From NCBI GenBank assembly GCA_029216955.1, contig JANAVB010015600.1, forward strand, positions 30,164,374 to 30,228,373: a stretch of DNA of 64,000 nt. Reading direction: 5' to 3'. Made by a program: the position numbers and the translations under genes. This document shows, one piece after another, positions 34,149 through 46,283 of this stretch. This DNA is from Iris pallida. Lineage: Eukaryota; Streptophyta; Magnoliopsida; Asparagales; Iridaceae. The notes under the pieces were generated by a model. The model ran no database searches. It was not told the DNA's origin and was given only the letters and a program-made list of their open reading frames with translations. How positions within the stretch are numbered: the first letter of the stretch is position 1; each line of letters opens with the position of its first letter.

Positions 34149-36410
34149 TGTCACGCTCCAGAACCAAAATACTGGAGAGGGGGCGCGGATACAGCCAGCT
34201 ATGTATATTAAAGTACAACCTACGTCGTTATACGGTCATGGCTGTCTAGATACATAAGGGTTTAACTACAAGCCATCAGTCTCTTATGCTCATGAACAAG
34301 CCTATTGTCTCAATCTCAAACAATTAATAGCAGTTTACAAGATGTTAGAGCACCAAATATACAATAGTAAGACGTTCCATACATTACATATTTGGATGAT
34401 CATGAATCTAGTCATACAAAATATGAAGACTAGCAAGAGTTTCAGTCATACATGATCAACCCTAGGATTTATTAATCATGCTACAGCCCGTAGGCAGACA
34501 GTAAGTAAAGTACAATCGAGCTAACACGTGCTCGTCGGCTAAACGCCTCAAAAGAATATTTTTACAATAGAATGTGAGAGCAAAATAAAACCCACTCATT
34601 GCCAGGGTTACGCCTGGTGGTCATCATCTGGCTGGAAGGTAGGGAGATCCTCTGGAGCTGCTCCGGTATGATCAGTTATTGGTAAGGTAATCATAAGCAA
34701 TCATGTTCCAAAGGAGCCAGGTACTAGAACAATGGCAAGGCTTGGACTAGTTAGACTCCATCCAACATTCACGGCCAAGCAATAAGTACGGCTTGATAAT
34801 TTAACTAACTATGGTTATCACAGGCCTAGTTACTAGCAAGATGCAATGAGATATTCCAACAGCCACAAGCCCTACAGACCATCCAGGTTATCTAGACGAT
34901 ATTAGGGGTTGAGTTTATATGGGTACCTCGTCCAAGAAACGCACGTACCCTTAAGTAGCTAGGGGGTGCAATACATAATAGTGTGCTAAAAATGTGCCCT
35001 ACTCGACGAGAGGCTACAAATCCTATGATGGGAGGCCCAGATAATGGGATTGCCTGTAGCTGGGAAATCTCTTCATGACTACTGGATTATTCTAGTTATT
35101 TAGCCTTAGTCAGTTTCAGTAGGTAACCCTGACCGTGGTACTTAGGGGTCCATGTCCTAGACATGAGGCAAGACAATACTGGTTCATTTGTACAAACACA
35201 ATCGTCTACGGTGTCCAGGCCATTCATTCTTGTTATGTCATGCTAGTCGTCACAACAACATTCAATAGTTCCCATCATGCTTACTTGTCATATCATGCCA
35301 TGTCATGTCACGTCAAATTACTTGTTATACCATGTCGTGTACCAATTCATGATTATCAAGTTCATGATAAAAGGTGCAAGAATATAAAAAGGGCAAACGG
35401 GGTACGCCAAGGGCTCAAAGCCTTTACGCGAATGAGACTACGCTAGGCCAAGGAGCCTTGAGCGTAAAAATAGCTTTATGCGGGCAAGAACAATGAAGAT
35501 AGCTCTATGCGAGACTCTACGCGAGCAAGAATTCTACGCGAACTAGACTGCACGCGAAAGAGACTCTACGCGAGCAAGACTACTACGCGAGCGAGAATAG
35601 CTCCTGCGTAGAGTTCGGATGAACTCCACGTAGAATAGATTACGCGGGCACGTGAGAACGTGTGCGTAAAAGGGAAAAATACTACGTGGGCACGTAAGAA
35701 TGTGTGCATAAAAGAAAAATTACTACGCGGGAATGTAAGAACGTGTGCGTAAAAGCTACGCCTACTCCCCAAGGCCGAGACATGCAGCCATGGGACTCAA
35801 GAACTCCAGAAATCCCATCCCAGCCAAGACTTGATGAATCCAACCGCTCAAAAGCCAATCTTGCGTAGAATCGAAATTTTCTCCTACATGGAACTCTCAA
35901 ACTCCGAAAACAACCAAGTTTAGTAGATGAAAACCCAAGAAATTTGAAATGCAACAAACTTAGATCTACAAGAAATAAACCATGGAAATGAAAATGCTAA
36001 GTACTAAAGTGTCTTAGAATCTCGTGAAGAAGACAATAGAACAACAAAATGGAGTTCCTCCATGAAGCAAGTTGCACTTGCCTAAGCCTCTCTCTGGGTA
36101 GGTGGAGAGAGTTATCAGGAAGAAGAATAAGTTAATGAGAAATGAATGAGGAGAGAGAAGGGTTGTTGGGTTAATAAATGATGGATGGTGGTAGGTAGGG
36201 GTTGCTTACTAACCCAAACCGAACCAAACCAAGTCGAACCCAACCGAACCCGATGCATGCCAAAACCAAAATAGACCACATAAACCATGAAATGTTAATT
36301 AATCCATGCTAATGCAAAACCCAAGGCTAGCCAGTCAGGATAAGTCAAAATATGGGTCCGAGATACGTACACATATACCAAAATATGCATAACAAAATCT
36401 GAGGGTGACA
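34149..36410 (-). repeat. Element C right LTR (5' LTR)
   Basis: 2,262 bases, begins TGTCACGC, ends GGGTGACA. It shows the unoccupied target of D at 34914-34918 (TTTAT, once). The GCGGGCACGT units recur at 35637-35758 with the G-box at 35649-35654. Confidence 0.92.
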
Positions 36411-36491
36411 CGACATCGTGCCTTAGCGAGAATGAACGATCCTGCAGGATCCAGGCAGGGCGGACGACCCTAGCAGGATCGGGGCATGACA
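36411..36491 (+). repeat. Element B 5' LTR, piece 3 of 3
   Basis: Begins with the CGACA copy made by C and runs to the LTR end GGGGCATGACA. Aligns to 40057-40133. Confidence 0.85.
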
Positions 36492-36494
36492 AAG

Positions 36495-36507
36495 TGGTAT
36501 CAGAGCA
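36495..36507 (+). other. Element B primer binding site (tRNA-iMet)
   Basis: TGGTATCAGAGCA starts three bases after the LTR end. It complements the 3' end of plant initiator tRNA-Met, the usual primer of chromovirus-type elements. Confidence 0.85.
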
Positions 36508-36675
36508 CGGTTTTACGTCCTTGGCCTCTTGCAAATATCATTTTCGAAAAAGTATATAAAGTATTTTGATGACTTTCAAAAGGTCCCGATTTTGAGTTAT
36601 TAAAAACCAATGCCCCATATAATAAGTCCATAATATTTTATGAGACTGAGAGAAGTTATGCTCTTTTGTAGAGAA

Positions 36676-37730
36676 ATGGCTCCTCCTCGACCATCTGGCT
36701 CGATCGATCCGTTAGAGCAGATTTTGACCCTGATGGAACTACAGAGACAGGATAATGAGGAGTGTGGCCAGATACAACATGACCGACTGGAGGCCCAACA
36801 TACGCAAGTTTATGCCTTAACCCAACTTGTAACTGTGCTAGCGGTAAATCGAGATACCACCACAGCGACCAAACGGACGGACACACCCGAGATTGAGCTT
36901 GTGGCTGGTAACGAATCCCATCCGGGGCAAAGACACTCTTCCTTTAAGCCAAAGGACTTCTTGGATGTAAAACCTCCAAAATTTGAGGATAGGACATCAC
37001 CAGATAAGGTGGTGGACAGGATCGATAAAATGGAAAGTTTGTTCATATTCGTAGGAGTTCAGAGTAGCAAGAAGGTAATGTGTGCCGCTCTGCTACTACG
37101 GCTGTGGGCAAAAGACTGGTAGAAAGCAAAAAAGCCGACGTTGCTCGCAACGACTAGGAATGGAAAGATTTTATGGGCCTCGTTCAAGAAGGCATTTCTG
37201 GATCAATATCTGCTTCCAACCATGAGTAAGAAAATAGGGAATGACTTTATAACTCTGAAACAAGGAAATATGTCCGTGGAGGACTATGAATCTGAATTTT
37301 CCAAGCTGGCAAATTTTGTTGCTGTTATGCTACCCACAGAACAGGCTCGTATAGATCAGTTCGTTGAAGGTCTGAATGACGACATTCAGTTGAGTGTGTT
37401 AAACCGAGAATGTGAGTCGTACTCTCAGGCCTTTGAGGCGGCGCTGCAAGTGGAACAATTCAGCCTGAGGAAGACGTCGGCAAAGATTCAGTACAGTCGC
37501 AATCAGCCTACTAAGAGAAACCACAATGGAGAGAAAAAGACTAAGTGAGAAAATAAGACAGACAATGATCAGCACCGGAGAACTGAGTGCACCTTCTACG
37601 GTCGTTATGGGCACACGAAGGAAGTCTGTCGTTTTGCCAACAAATCATGCTTTGGTTGTGGAAGTATGGACCATACAGTAAAAAATTACCCAAAACAAAA
37701 AATAATACCGAAGAAGAGCGTAGGCCGCTG
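36676..37730 (+). pseudogene. Element B gag (capsid and nucleocapsid)
   Basis: The likely start is AAATGGCTCC at 36676; an in-frame ATG 12 codons earlier is in weaker context. The frame encodes MAPPRPSGSIDPLEQ, then FKPKDFLDVKPPKFE, WASFKKAFLDQYLLP, GNMSVEDYESEFSKLA and ARIDQFVEGLNDDIQ, a typical Ty3/gypsy capsid. Two stops interrupt it, TAG 37120-37122 and TGA 37546-37548. The nucleocapsid lies at about 37588-37692: CTFYGRYGHTKEVC and CFGCGSMDHTVKNY. In each knuckle one Cys is Tyr, as from a single G-to-A change. This is the only protein B encodes. Confidence 0.87.
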
Positions 37731-37903
37731 AGGGACCCACCGCCAATCAGAGATAATCCATATAATCAGTAGTTGCGGAATGCCAACAATGCCACAGTGC
37801 GCGTCTATAGTCTCTCCACCTTACTTGATCCTGAATGCAATACTAGTGGAGATGAGCTTGTTTCTTAAGTTTTGAGGACAAAACTTTTCTCAGTGGGTTA
37901 TTA
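37731..37903 (+). other. Element B 3' end next to the LTR
   Basis: Gag is followed by TTTTGAGGACAAAACTTTTC, the conserved tail normally found after integrase in chromoviruses, then CAGTGGGTTA before the LTR. So pol is missing, not displaced. Confidence 0.7.
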
Positions 37904-40133
37904 TGTAGTACTGTCCCGCTCATCGCGGTCCACTATGTAATACCTACGGCTTGCTAACTCAGTCTTGAACTAAGTATTTTGGGAAACCTTTGCCGGTATC
38001 GATTGATCACGGATAAAATACAATGAACCTTTCCAATTGATGGATTGACTTCTATTAAAATGAATCCAAGAGTTTTGTTGGATGTTTTCTTTCGTTGCTT
38101 GGTTTAGATGAATGCATTTTCGTGTTGGTTTTCGATGATTGGTTTTACATTGTTCGCTTTCATCTCATTTCGCATTCATTTTGAATCTTGAGAGAAAGTG
38201 ACCGAAGTATGTTAATCAACTATTGGTGCCAATGTAGGATGCGTGAACTATTCGTGAACGGCACGTGAAGTCCCTTCTTCTCTCAACAAAGATTCATCTC
38301 GGTGAGTTGCTCTAATCGGGCTTGCATTTATTTGTACATCCTAATAAAAATGATCTCTAGTCCACTCTTTTGTTGCGTTCCTCTGATCAATGATACCAAA
38401 AACAACAAAAGATAAGAATAAGAATGAATGCTAATAAATGACTACAAAGGAAATGAAATGCTATTGAATGCTACCGAATGGCCGAATGAGAATTGAATGT
38501 TATCGAATGACCGAATGAGAATTGAATGCTAATGAATGACCGAACGATTAAGGCTAGTTATGAACTGGTCGCTACCTGTTGTACTGCTAAGTTTTATCTG
38601 ACAAAAAAAAGTTATGCATTGGTCTCGAACAACTTGTTAACAAGGTAATAGTCTCTCGACGATATTGGGGGCACCCAGGATCGATCGGCCAAAGAGAGAT
38701 TATAATTAGGGGTGAGCATTCGGTTTATTCGGTTTAAACCGAACCGAATAACCCAAAACCGAATTGAACCGAAATCGAATAAGCAAAACCGAAACCGAAC
38801 CAAGTTGTCCCAAAATCGAATTAAACCGAACCGAATTAAATCGGTTCAGTTTTTGGTTTATTCGGTTTATTCATTTTTTTTTTATTTTTTGAGTTTTTTT
38901 TGTTAATATATATAGTAACTAAGTATACATAAAAATATTTAGTATATACCTATATATATTTAGTATGTACCTATATATATTAATACTTATATATATAGTA
39001 CACACACACACACATATAAATTAATTAATTAAATTTTCTTATTCGGTTTTCGGTTTTGGACCGAAACCGAAAACCGAAACTGAAACCGAATAAAAAAATT
39101 TAGTATTTTCAAAACCGAAACCGAACCGAATTTTTTAAAACCGAACCGAACCTCTTATTCGGTTCGGTTTTTTGTCCAAAACCGAATAATGCTCACCCCT
39201 AATTATAATAGCACCCTTAGGTAAATGCTACACCTCGGGAATGTTGTGTCCTTATCGACGAGCTGAACCATGAGTCTCAGTGGCTAATCGTGGGGAGCGG
39301 ACCCATGTACCACTATGTAGTTAGGACATGCATATGAATAAATCCTTATTGTAAAACCTAACACTGATAGATGATGGCAAAGAATGCTTCTTATATAAAT
39401 ATGCAAATTGTGCTAACCTGTTTTGTGTAAGGATGACTGTCAGCGATGGTAAGTTGCTTATAAAATATTCTACTGTCATGTTTCTTATGAATTGTTAAAA
39501 AGAACCTAGACAAGTATAAAGATCACTAGTAAATATGTAGCTTCACATATTGAATTAGTATAGATATTTATGAGTTTCGGCGAAGAGCCGCTCTCCAGTA
39601 GATGATGTGTGCTGACCCACGTTGTGGGCATCCTTTTTAGAAAGCAAAGACATAGAGATTTCAAGTGAGGCACTAAAACTCGTCTAGCCCAGTAGAGCTG
39701 TGGACTGCCTCGAAGCTTCTTTTTATTTCAGTCAAAGTTGCAAGTTTCTTTTCCTTTGAAGGTGTCTTCACATTTCCAGTATGTAATAAAGGAATACGAT
39801 GTATGGGCATTGCGTCTATTTTCAAAAGAGAGTTTTAAAGAGAATCATGTAGCCAAGATAAGGCAAATCTGAGTTTGTAAAGCATTGTACTTGTATTCCT
39901 ATCAAGTTTATCAATAAAAGAAGTATTTCCATTTCAAATCTTTGTGTCAAATATTTGGTTTTCTGCAATAAGTGGGTGCATGCGTGCGATTTGCTTGACT
40001 AGTTGTTTTGTGCAGGTACTTGGCCTTGTGCAAGCGCAACTTAGGCTTGCACAGCATCACGCCTTAGCGAGGACGAACGATCCTATAGGAATCCAAGCAA
40101 GGCAGACGACCCTAGCGGGATCGGGGCGTGACA
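37904..40133 (+). repeat. Element B 3' LTR
   Basis: Begins TGTAGTACTG, ends GGCGTGACA. Contains MITE F at 38707-39201 and the empty sites of E (TGC 38096-38098) and C (CAGCA 40052-40056). Confidence 0.9.
38707..39201. mobile_element. Element F: hAT-like MITE
   Basis: 495 bases with inverted ends TAGGGGTGAGCATT, flanked by the exact 8-bp duplication ATTATAAT (38699-38706, 39202-39209). Much of the interior is AACCGAA/TTCGGTT repeated in both orientations, so the single strand could form a long hairpin. There is no coding capacity; the open frames over it come from the repeats. The B 5' LTR has the empty site at 8997-9004. 8-bp duplications and TAGGGGTG ends point to the hAT superfamily. Confidence 0.88.
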
Positions 40134-40448
40134 CGAACTCCTTAAGAAGGACATTTGCATACTTCTTAAGGGCAGTGATGATTCCTTCTACATAGAGTTT
40201 CTCCATAAGAATATGGCTCCTACAAACGAAAGAATCCTCAACCAGCAGCCAACTAACACAAGCCGATCGTCGCTCGAAATTAAGTTTGGATCTCGCATGG
40301 TGGTGAAGGATGCGAAGAAGAAGACAGCGACTCTTCAGAGGAGAACTTCCCCTTTTATAGTACCGAGAGTGGCCTAGAGCGCACACCACATGGCCGACGG
40401 TCAGAATTCCTATATTAATGGGACAAACCTAAGACTCAGCACTTTGAA
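40134..40448. other. Element A: 3' region with a possible antisense promoter
   Basis: Starts with the CGAAC target copy made by B. On the minus strand ACTATAAAAGGGG near 40350-40362 is TATA-like, followed by a pyrimidine-rich stretch and an open frame running leftward (40218-40134, MEKLYVEGIITALKKYAN). The position corresponds to the antisense promoter in D. No PMD sequence is seen. The other strand also has ATGGCTCC at 40213, so which strand matters is uncertain. Confidence 0.4.
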
Positions 40449-41927
40449 TGTTGGTCTCAGACCCTTGGAATTTCCCATATTACGGTGGCAACTAAGAGGG
40501 AAGTCCTTAAAGAGCGGGTATTTATCGCTCTTTACTTTAAAGAAACCAGAGTCTTCAAGCCAGAGGCGCAGCCACTTGCCTGCGTCAACCTTAGAAACAA
40601 GATGGTGGTAGGGTCCTCCTTCCCTTCTTTTATTCTAGAAGCCGGTGTCTTCACTCCAAAGGCGAAGCTATCTAACTGTGCTATTCTCAGACGCACAAGG
40701 GTGTCATACCCTTCCCTTCGAAGCCAACGTCTCCACTGTTCAGAGGTGCAGCTACTTACCTGCGTCCACATAAGGTGTAGGATGGTGATATGCTCACACC
40801 ATCTCTATTCCTATGGCACAGTCATCTGCTCTGGATCAGAAGCTTAAGTCACTTCTCTACAAGAGACTTGGGAACTCTCATCGCAACTAATGCAACTCAA
40901 CCTGTCGCTCCAAAAGTACAGTAACCTCACCAACTTGAAGCACAAGCCTACTTGTCGCCTACAGCACAGTGACTCTGGTAGCTCGAAACATCGCTTCGTA
41001 AGTTGCTCTATACGCACAGAAGTCTCGTCATCATTCGAAGCCAAGTCCACTCATCGCCTGAAAGCATAGAGGTTCCATCGTCTCCAGAAGCACAGTCAAC
41101 TCGTCACCACAGAAGCGCAGTAGCACATAGTCCTCACCAGAGGCATAAGAAGCATGGTTCCACCCTAATTGGTTTATTTAAACTGCCTCTTGTGTAGAAG
41201 ATTGGGATTAAATCATGATTGATATCATATCAGATTGATTTAAATCTTAGATAAGGATCAATTAGACTCCAAATCTAAGTTGAAATCCTAAAATTTACTC
41301 GACTATATTCGAGCAAGAAAATTGACATGCGCCATGTGTTACCTCCTTCGGTTATGTTTATAACCACCAGAGATCTCGTTTGAGGGGAATCTCGATATCC
41401 GCTACATGTCAGCATTGCAGAAGCCCGCACCATACAATGACGGTAGATTCTTTTATATCTCAGGAACCCTAATGTACATCGCATATGTGCTTGGTTTTCT
41501 ATAAATAGAAAGAATTTTTCTTCCACCAAAAGATCAAAATCGACAGAGGGAACATCGACAATCGACAATCTTCAAAGGAGCATTGACCACCATCCACAAA
41601 GAGTTGACCACCCTCATCCACCTATCAACTAAAGAACCAACCAACCAACCATCTTCAAGGAATCTTCTCATCCAGACAGTCGCTTGATCGGTGATCCCAG
41701 AGTCCCATTAAAGGTGCCAAAGAGCCATAGCAAGATTGATTCGTCGTCAGATCGTCAACGTAGTAAAGGAGCAGTTGTAGTGTTCGTTCTCGACCGTCAC
41801 ACTTTCTTAGAAACCTCTTCTTCCTGTACTTAGAATATTCTATTTAGGACTTCCTTATCTGTACACGGATACCTTATACGTTCAATAAAGCAAAAAAAGT
41901 TTGTTCAACCTTTTGTTACGTCGAACA
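40449..41927 (+). repeat. Element A LTR (start approximate)
   Basis: The right border is clear: ACGTCGAACA at 41918-41927 followed by a primer site. A TATA box TCTATAAATAGAAAG lies at about 41499-41513, close to the CTCTATAAATAGAG of D. The left border is set at TGTTGGTCTCAG (40449) only because CACTTTGAA before it resembles the polypurine region of D. No second copy is in the window, so length is uncertain. Confidence 0.6.
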
Positions 41928-41930
41928 AAA

Positions 41931-41948
41931 TAGTGACTCTGCTAGGGA
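41931..41948 (+). other. Element A primer binding site (decayed tRNA-Arg type)
   Basis: TAGTGACTCTGCTAGGGA differs from the D site mainly by G-to-A and C-to-T changes. It sits three bases after the LTR, as in D. Confidence 0.7.
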
Positions 41949-41967
41949 CTACCTTCTCCTCCAACGA

Positions 41968-42448
41968 GAAGGCAGTGACGTAATCTGATGACAACTTGCT
42001 GGAAGTTTCTCAAGACATGCTGGCCGTACGCTTCGACCAGCAGGCTTTTGAAGATCTTCTCTCTGATAAAAAGTCGAAGACTTCGAAGCGGTTCGTACAA
42101 CCGAAGAAGACTCGACGTGTCTAGAGGCCTACGGCGACTGCAGCCAGCAGCACGATGGTGGGAACTGCGTCTCAGGATCCCCTCATTGTCAAAGCCACCG
42201 AGAAGATCCCGGCTGCTACAGCCTTATCCCCCCGCCCGATTCTCGTCCTAGGAAAGCATGGGGAAGAAGATGGTGGTTCCATGGTTGATTTGATGAATGA
42301 ACGACACCGAAAGAAGTGTGCACCGGTCCAACCCATCATGACGGGAGTATTGTCGGCAAGGAGATATGTCTTCGACAGAATCGCTTTCCCTTTAGGTAAG
42401 CCTTCAACGGACTCTGAATACTACTCATCCGTTGGGCGTAGTAGGAAG
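41968..42448 (+). pseudogene. Element A gag, N-terminal part
   Basis: In one phase it reads LAVRFDQQAFEDLLSDKKSK (near 42010-42070), then, after a TAG near 42121, STMVGTASQDPLIVKATEKI and VLSARRYVFDRIAFP. Counterparts in D are ISIQFNQLAYEEI and KRQSVFNRIQ, so this is Tat gag. It stops at 42448, where LTR H begins, and seems to resume near 62530. Confidence 0.7.
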
Positions 42449-45400
42449 TGTAACCCCATTTTCCTGATTTTATGACATTATGGTATTTAAAATTTTAAAA
42501 TATTAGTTTATGATTATTTTGAAGAATAGTCATTTTTTCAAACTAAATGTTCTTGGGATTTTATAAATGAATAATAATTCTTGATTAAATATTTTCTGAA
42601 TAAATATTTTATGATTGCTTTTGGAGGGAGATTTAATTTTTTGGCAAGGAACTAATTTTCAAATTAATTTAGCGTGGTCCCCATTTTTTTTAAATCTTCT
42701 AACAAATTTCTAACTGAAAATTGGACTTCTTAGCTATTAATGAAAAAGAAGAGGGGGTTTATGCAAAAATCCTAGGCCGGAGGGACTAATGGAAAGATAG
42801 GTTGAGCGGGGGAGGGGGGCGGTTTGTGCAAAAATTCAATTTCTTTTATTTACTTTGCTGAGGAGAGAGACTACTCAGTCTCCTACCTTTCGAATTTGTG
42901 CTCCCCATTCCCCCAAATCTACCAGAGCCCCTAACCATAACCATAGATATTGAGGCGGCGACCGTAGCTGTGAGCCACCACTCTACGACGTGCGGTGGAG
43001 CCATCTTTCCGGCATCACACGACCACCATCTCTGGCGGCGTACGACCCTCCCCACGTGGCAGAGTATCTCGACGAGCCCGATGCAGCGACGACGTGTCGA
43101 TCTCTTTCTCCGATGACGACTGTGAGCGATCTCTGGCGACTGACGAGCGGAACAAACGCGCGTGGGGCTACTCCTCGGCGGTGCATGATCGTTCTTGACG
43201 ACGTGCAGCAAATTCCTCTGTCGGTTCCTTCTTCTCCGGTGACTGCGACGCCACGGATCTCCTTCGTCGGTGGTGTCTGCATTTCCTCGGCGTTCGTCAC
43301 TGATAGACGCCATCCTCTTTCTTCAGCAATCGACCTAAACTGGTGAGTCTCGGTTAATGCTTGTCTCTGTTATTGAATTTAAAGATCAATCGATCCTTCT
43401 GAATTTCTTTGAAATCAAGTATTATCGGTTGGTTATTATTCTGATTGATTATTTCCTTTTTTGAAATGGATGAACTCTGGAATGTGTGATGGTCGTCAGC
43501 GACATTCAATCGGGGTGGCAGATCGAAATAATTTGATATCAGTTCAGTTCAGGACACGAAGAAGCTGTGTCCAGTTTCTTAGGTTGCACCTTCGTTCCAG
43601 ATCAAATTATTTTCCTCAGGTATCATTCTAAATTTTCTTGACGATGAAGAACGTATCATTTTGTATCTAGCATTGATGGGGTATTGGGGGCAGGATTATG
43701 TTCGGATGCAGGAAGTTAGGTATTCGTGTCCAGTAGCTCGTATCCAGTTGGAGTTGTTCGTGTCCAAGCATTGGTTGTGTTTAGGCGTTGATCGTTCTGG
43801 TGTTGACTGCTATTTGAGGTTGGACTGGAAGACTCTGTACCTGGGTTAGGGTCTAAGTGTTGGCGGGGTGTTTAATTTGAATGTTCTTTGAACTTTCGAT
43901 TTTGGTTGGGATAATCTGTATAGCTGGACTAATGTTAAGTTTGATTATAGATTTGATTTCCATATAATTTTGTAAATTATTATTGTAACAATTGGTATGG
44001 GCTATAGCTGTGGTTTCCATATTTAACTAGAATATGTGTTGCTAAGCTCGAGTAAGGTTATGAAGATGACTATGTACAATCCTATTTTTAAAGGTTGGGA
44101 TCATGTCCAGATCATGTTCGGGATGGGAGTCGGCCATAGCAAGATTGGGAGTTATTTAAGTTGAAGCTTAATTTGGGATTTGATCATTTGTATAAATTAT
44201 TCCTTTATATAATTCTTTCACTATTTGTTTAAATTTTAAATTGTATATTCCTGCTTCTTCTGAGTTAGTAATGGTAGAGTAGCCGTGGAAATCAAAGTGA
44301 GTTTTAGCCTGTAGTAGTTACAATATGACTCTCTGGGCCTGCCTATATTGCTTCAGCGGATAGAAGACAGTCAATTAGATTGAGTTGGTGATTTGGTATG
44401 CAGTGCTGCAGTAGGAATTTAAATTGAGTTTTGAATCCATGTGAATCTTTTTTACAACAGATTGTTGGGCTAAAGTAAATGTGAACTTGAGATTCAGGTC
44501 TGTGATGTATGGCCAAGCTACTTGGACTAGTAAGGAGTAGGAATGAGTAAAGGATAGGCTGTTATTATTATTGGTGTTATTATTTTAGTTGAACATTGGT
44601 ATGGATTCTTCTATATATAAAAACTTGTATTGAACAAATTATAAACTTCATTAGTATTATTTTATTGCTAACTATATTTCTAAACTAATGATTATAATTC
44701 TAAATTAATTTTAGATATATCTAATACTATGACTAGATTATATTTAGCTAAATTATCTCTTTGCTATTACGGATATTCTACCTTAATAATTAGTAATATC
44801 ATATAACCTATAGTTAGTTTGTAGAGTATAAAATAACTTTGTTTAGAACTTAACCAACCTGTACCCATTATTAGGTGGACTCACAGATCTTTCTTATATT
44901 CTCGATCACCCTGAGCAAGGTAAGTATACTCCTCGGACTTGTTTATTTTTCATGTCTTGTATATTCATTCCTATATCTCCTTGTTGACACGATATATCAC
45001 GGTATTATCTGGTTTCATGTTTCATGGATTACTTGTGTCTGGGAGGGGAAATACTATAGATATGTGATCAAACCATGTTACTATTCATATGAATAGCTTA
45101 GGCCCCGCATCGTACATGCAGGACCAAAGTCGTACCATTTCATGTTCATTGCATCTACCCAAGACAATCACACAATCTAGATGTATTTCAATCTTGCACA
45201 TTTTAGGATTCAGGTTGTATTTCATGTTCAGGTTGTATTTCATGTTCAGGTTGTACTTCATGTTCAGGTTGTATTTCATGTTCAGGACTCTTATCATGTT
45301 CCCTGTTTTACTTTCAGTATTTTCTGCTCAGTTTCATGTCTTGTCTCATTTCTCGTTCTTTATATATATTTCATGTTTTTTGTTCATACCATGATGTTCA

Positions 45401-45790
45401 TGTTTATTTCCTTGGATATACTTAGCTCCGCTCCTGACTAGGATATGTTGCAGGTGCTTGCAGGATATTGTTCTACTCTATGGGCCAGAGCCCAGGATAT
45501 TAGTTGAGTAGGATGAGACTTAGCTTGAGGCTTCAGGTTTAGACTACTTAGCTTTACTTTTAGATATTGACTTTAGAGTTCATAGCACTTTTCATTCATG
45601 TTGATTCTGGTACCTTATGATATCTGGATTTGTGGATTATGGTAATCTTTCTGGGATACGTTATAGATGTTGTGATTTTTAGTTGTCTTGATTATCTGGT
45701 TAGATTTTTCTAGCTTTTGGTACAGCTTACTTTATTGTGTCTAACAATGAAGGCTGGGCGTGTCCGACTCGTGTCCGATTATTCGGGAGC
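42449..45790 (+). repeat. Element H: LTR of the same family as element J, right end missing
   Basis: Begins TGTAACCCCATTTTCC and shares with the J 3' LTR the TTTTGGAGGG segment, the block CTCCTGACTAGGATATGTTG (45431-45450) and the near-terminal GTCCGATTATTCGGGAGC. The terminal GTCATGACA is absent because block I starts at 45791. A GC-rich stretch (42950-43320) gives long open frames on both strands that match nothing. It also has four 18-base tandem units TTCAGGTTGTATTTCATG (45209-45280). With no internal region attached it may be a solo LTR. Confidence 0.65.
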
Positions 45791-46283
45791 TGTCTAATAT
45801 ACACAAGTCACAGAGTCTATGGAACTAACATGGCAGTCTAGATCTCATCCACATAAATATGACACAATCAACTAACTCAAATGAGACTGAAAAATAGAAT
45901 ATCAAGTTTATCCAGAATCTATGTCACTTCTGGTGGACACAAATCTACTACAAATAGACAGAATAAAGTAAAGACATGAAACAACTGAGGACAACTGCTA
46001 CTCCAAGACAATCTCGCCTGCAAGGGCACCGTCGTCCAACGTTGTCTCAAAACTGCCCGCATACACCTGGCTCAATGCTCGGCTAAACATGAAGAGATCA
46101 TCAGGTCCTCAGAGGACTAGCAAGATACATAATATACAAGCCTTTCTAACAATTTATCATGCATGAAGGAAATCCAGGATATAAACAGGAAAAGACTAAA
46201 CGAACACGAGACATGAATATATGAACAACTATGCATAAATGAACTGCAAAAAGAATAAGTAAACAAGAGATCAATGGAATACC

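Larger units (their letters stand above)
9856..36410 (-). mobile_element. Element C: chromodomain Ty3/gypsy retrotransposon (Tekay/Del-like)
   Basis: LTRs start TGTCACG and end GGTGACA. The left LTR is split by D (9856-10625 and 27468-28990); the right LTR is 34149-36410. Flanks are CGGCA (9851-9855) and CGACA (36411-36415). Gag and pol lie on the minus strand in the order gag, protease, RT, RNase H, integrase, chromodomain. The empty site is visible in the B 3' LTR (CAGCA at 40052-40056). Every gene is broken. LTRs differ by roughly 9 percent by eye over the first 150 bases. Confidence 0.92.
3976..40133 (+). mobile_element. Element B: gag-only LTR retrotransposon (TR-GAG-like), hugely interrupted
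   Basis: B has a 5' LTR (three pieces: 3976-4165, 8392-9855, 36411-36491), a primer site, a gag region and a 3' LTR (37904-40133). No protease, RT, RNase H or integrase lies between gag and the 3' LTR, only about 170 bases. The flanks are CCAAC (3971-3975) and CGAAC (40134-40138), a 5-bp target duplication with one mismatch. About 32.3 kb of its span is later insertions: E, C (with D inside) and F. It must have relied on enzymes from another element. Gag-only elements of this design are known in plants as TR-GAG. Confidence 0.85.

Noticed and set aside
42846..43346. Long overlapping open frames on both strands
   Set aside because: GC-rich part of LTR H. The equivalent part of the J LTR is also GC-rich and no frame is shared.
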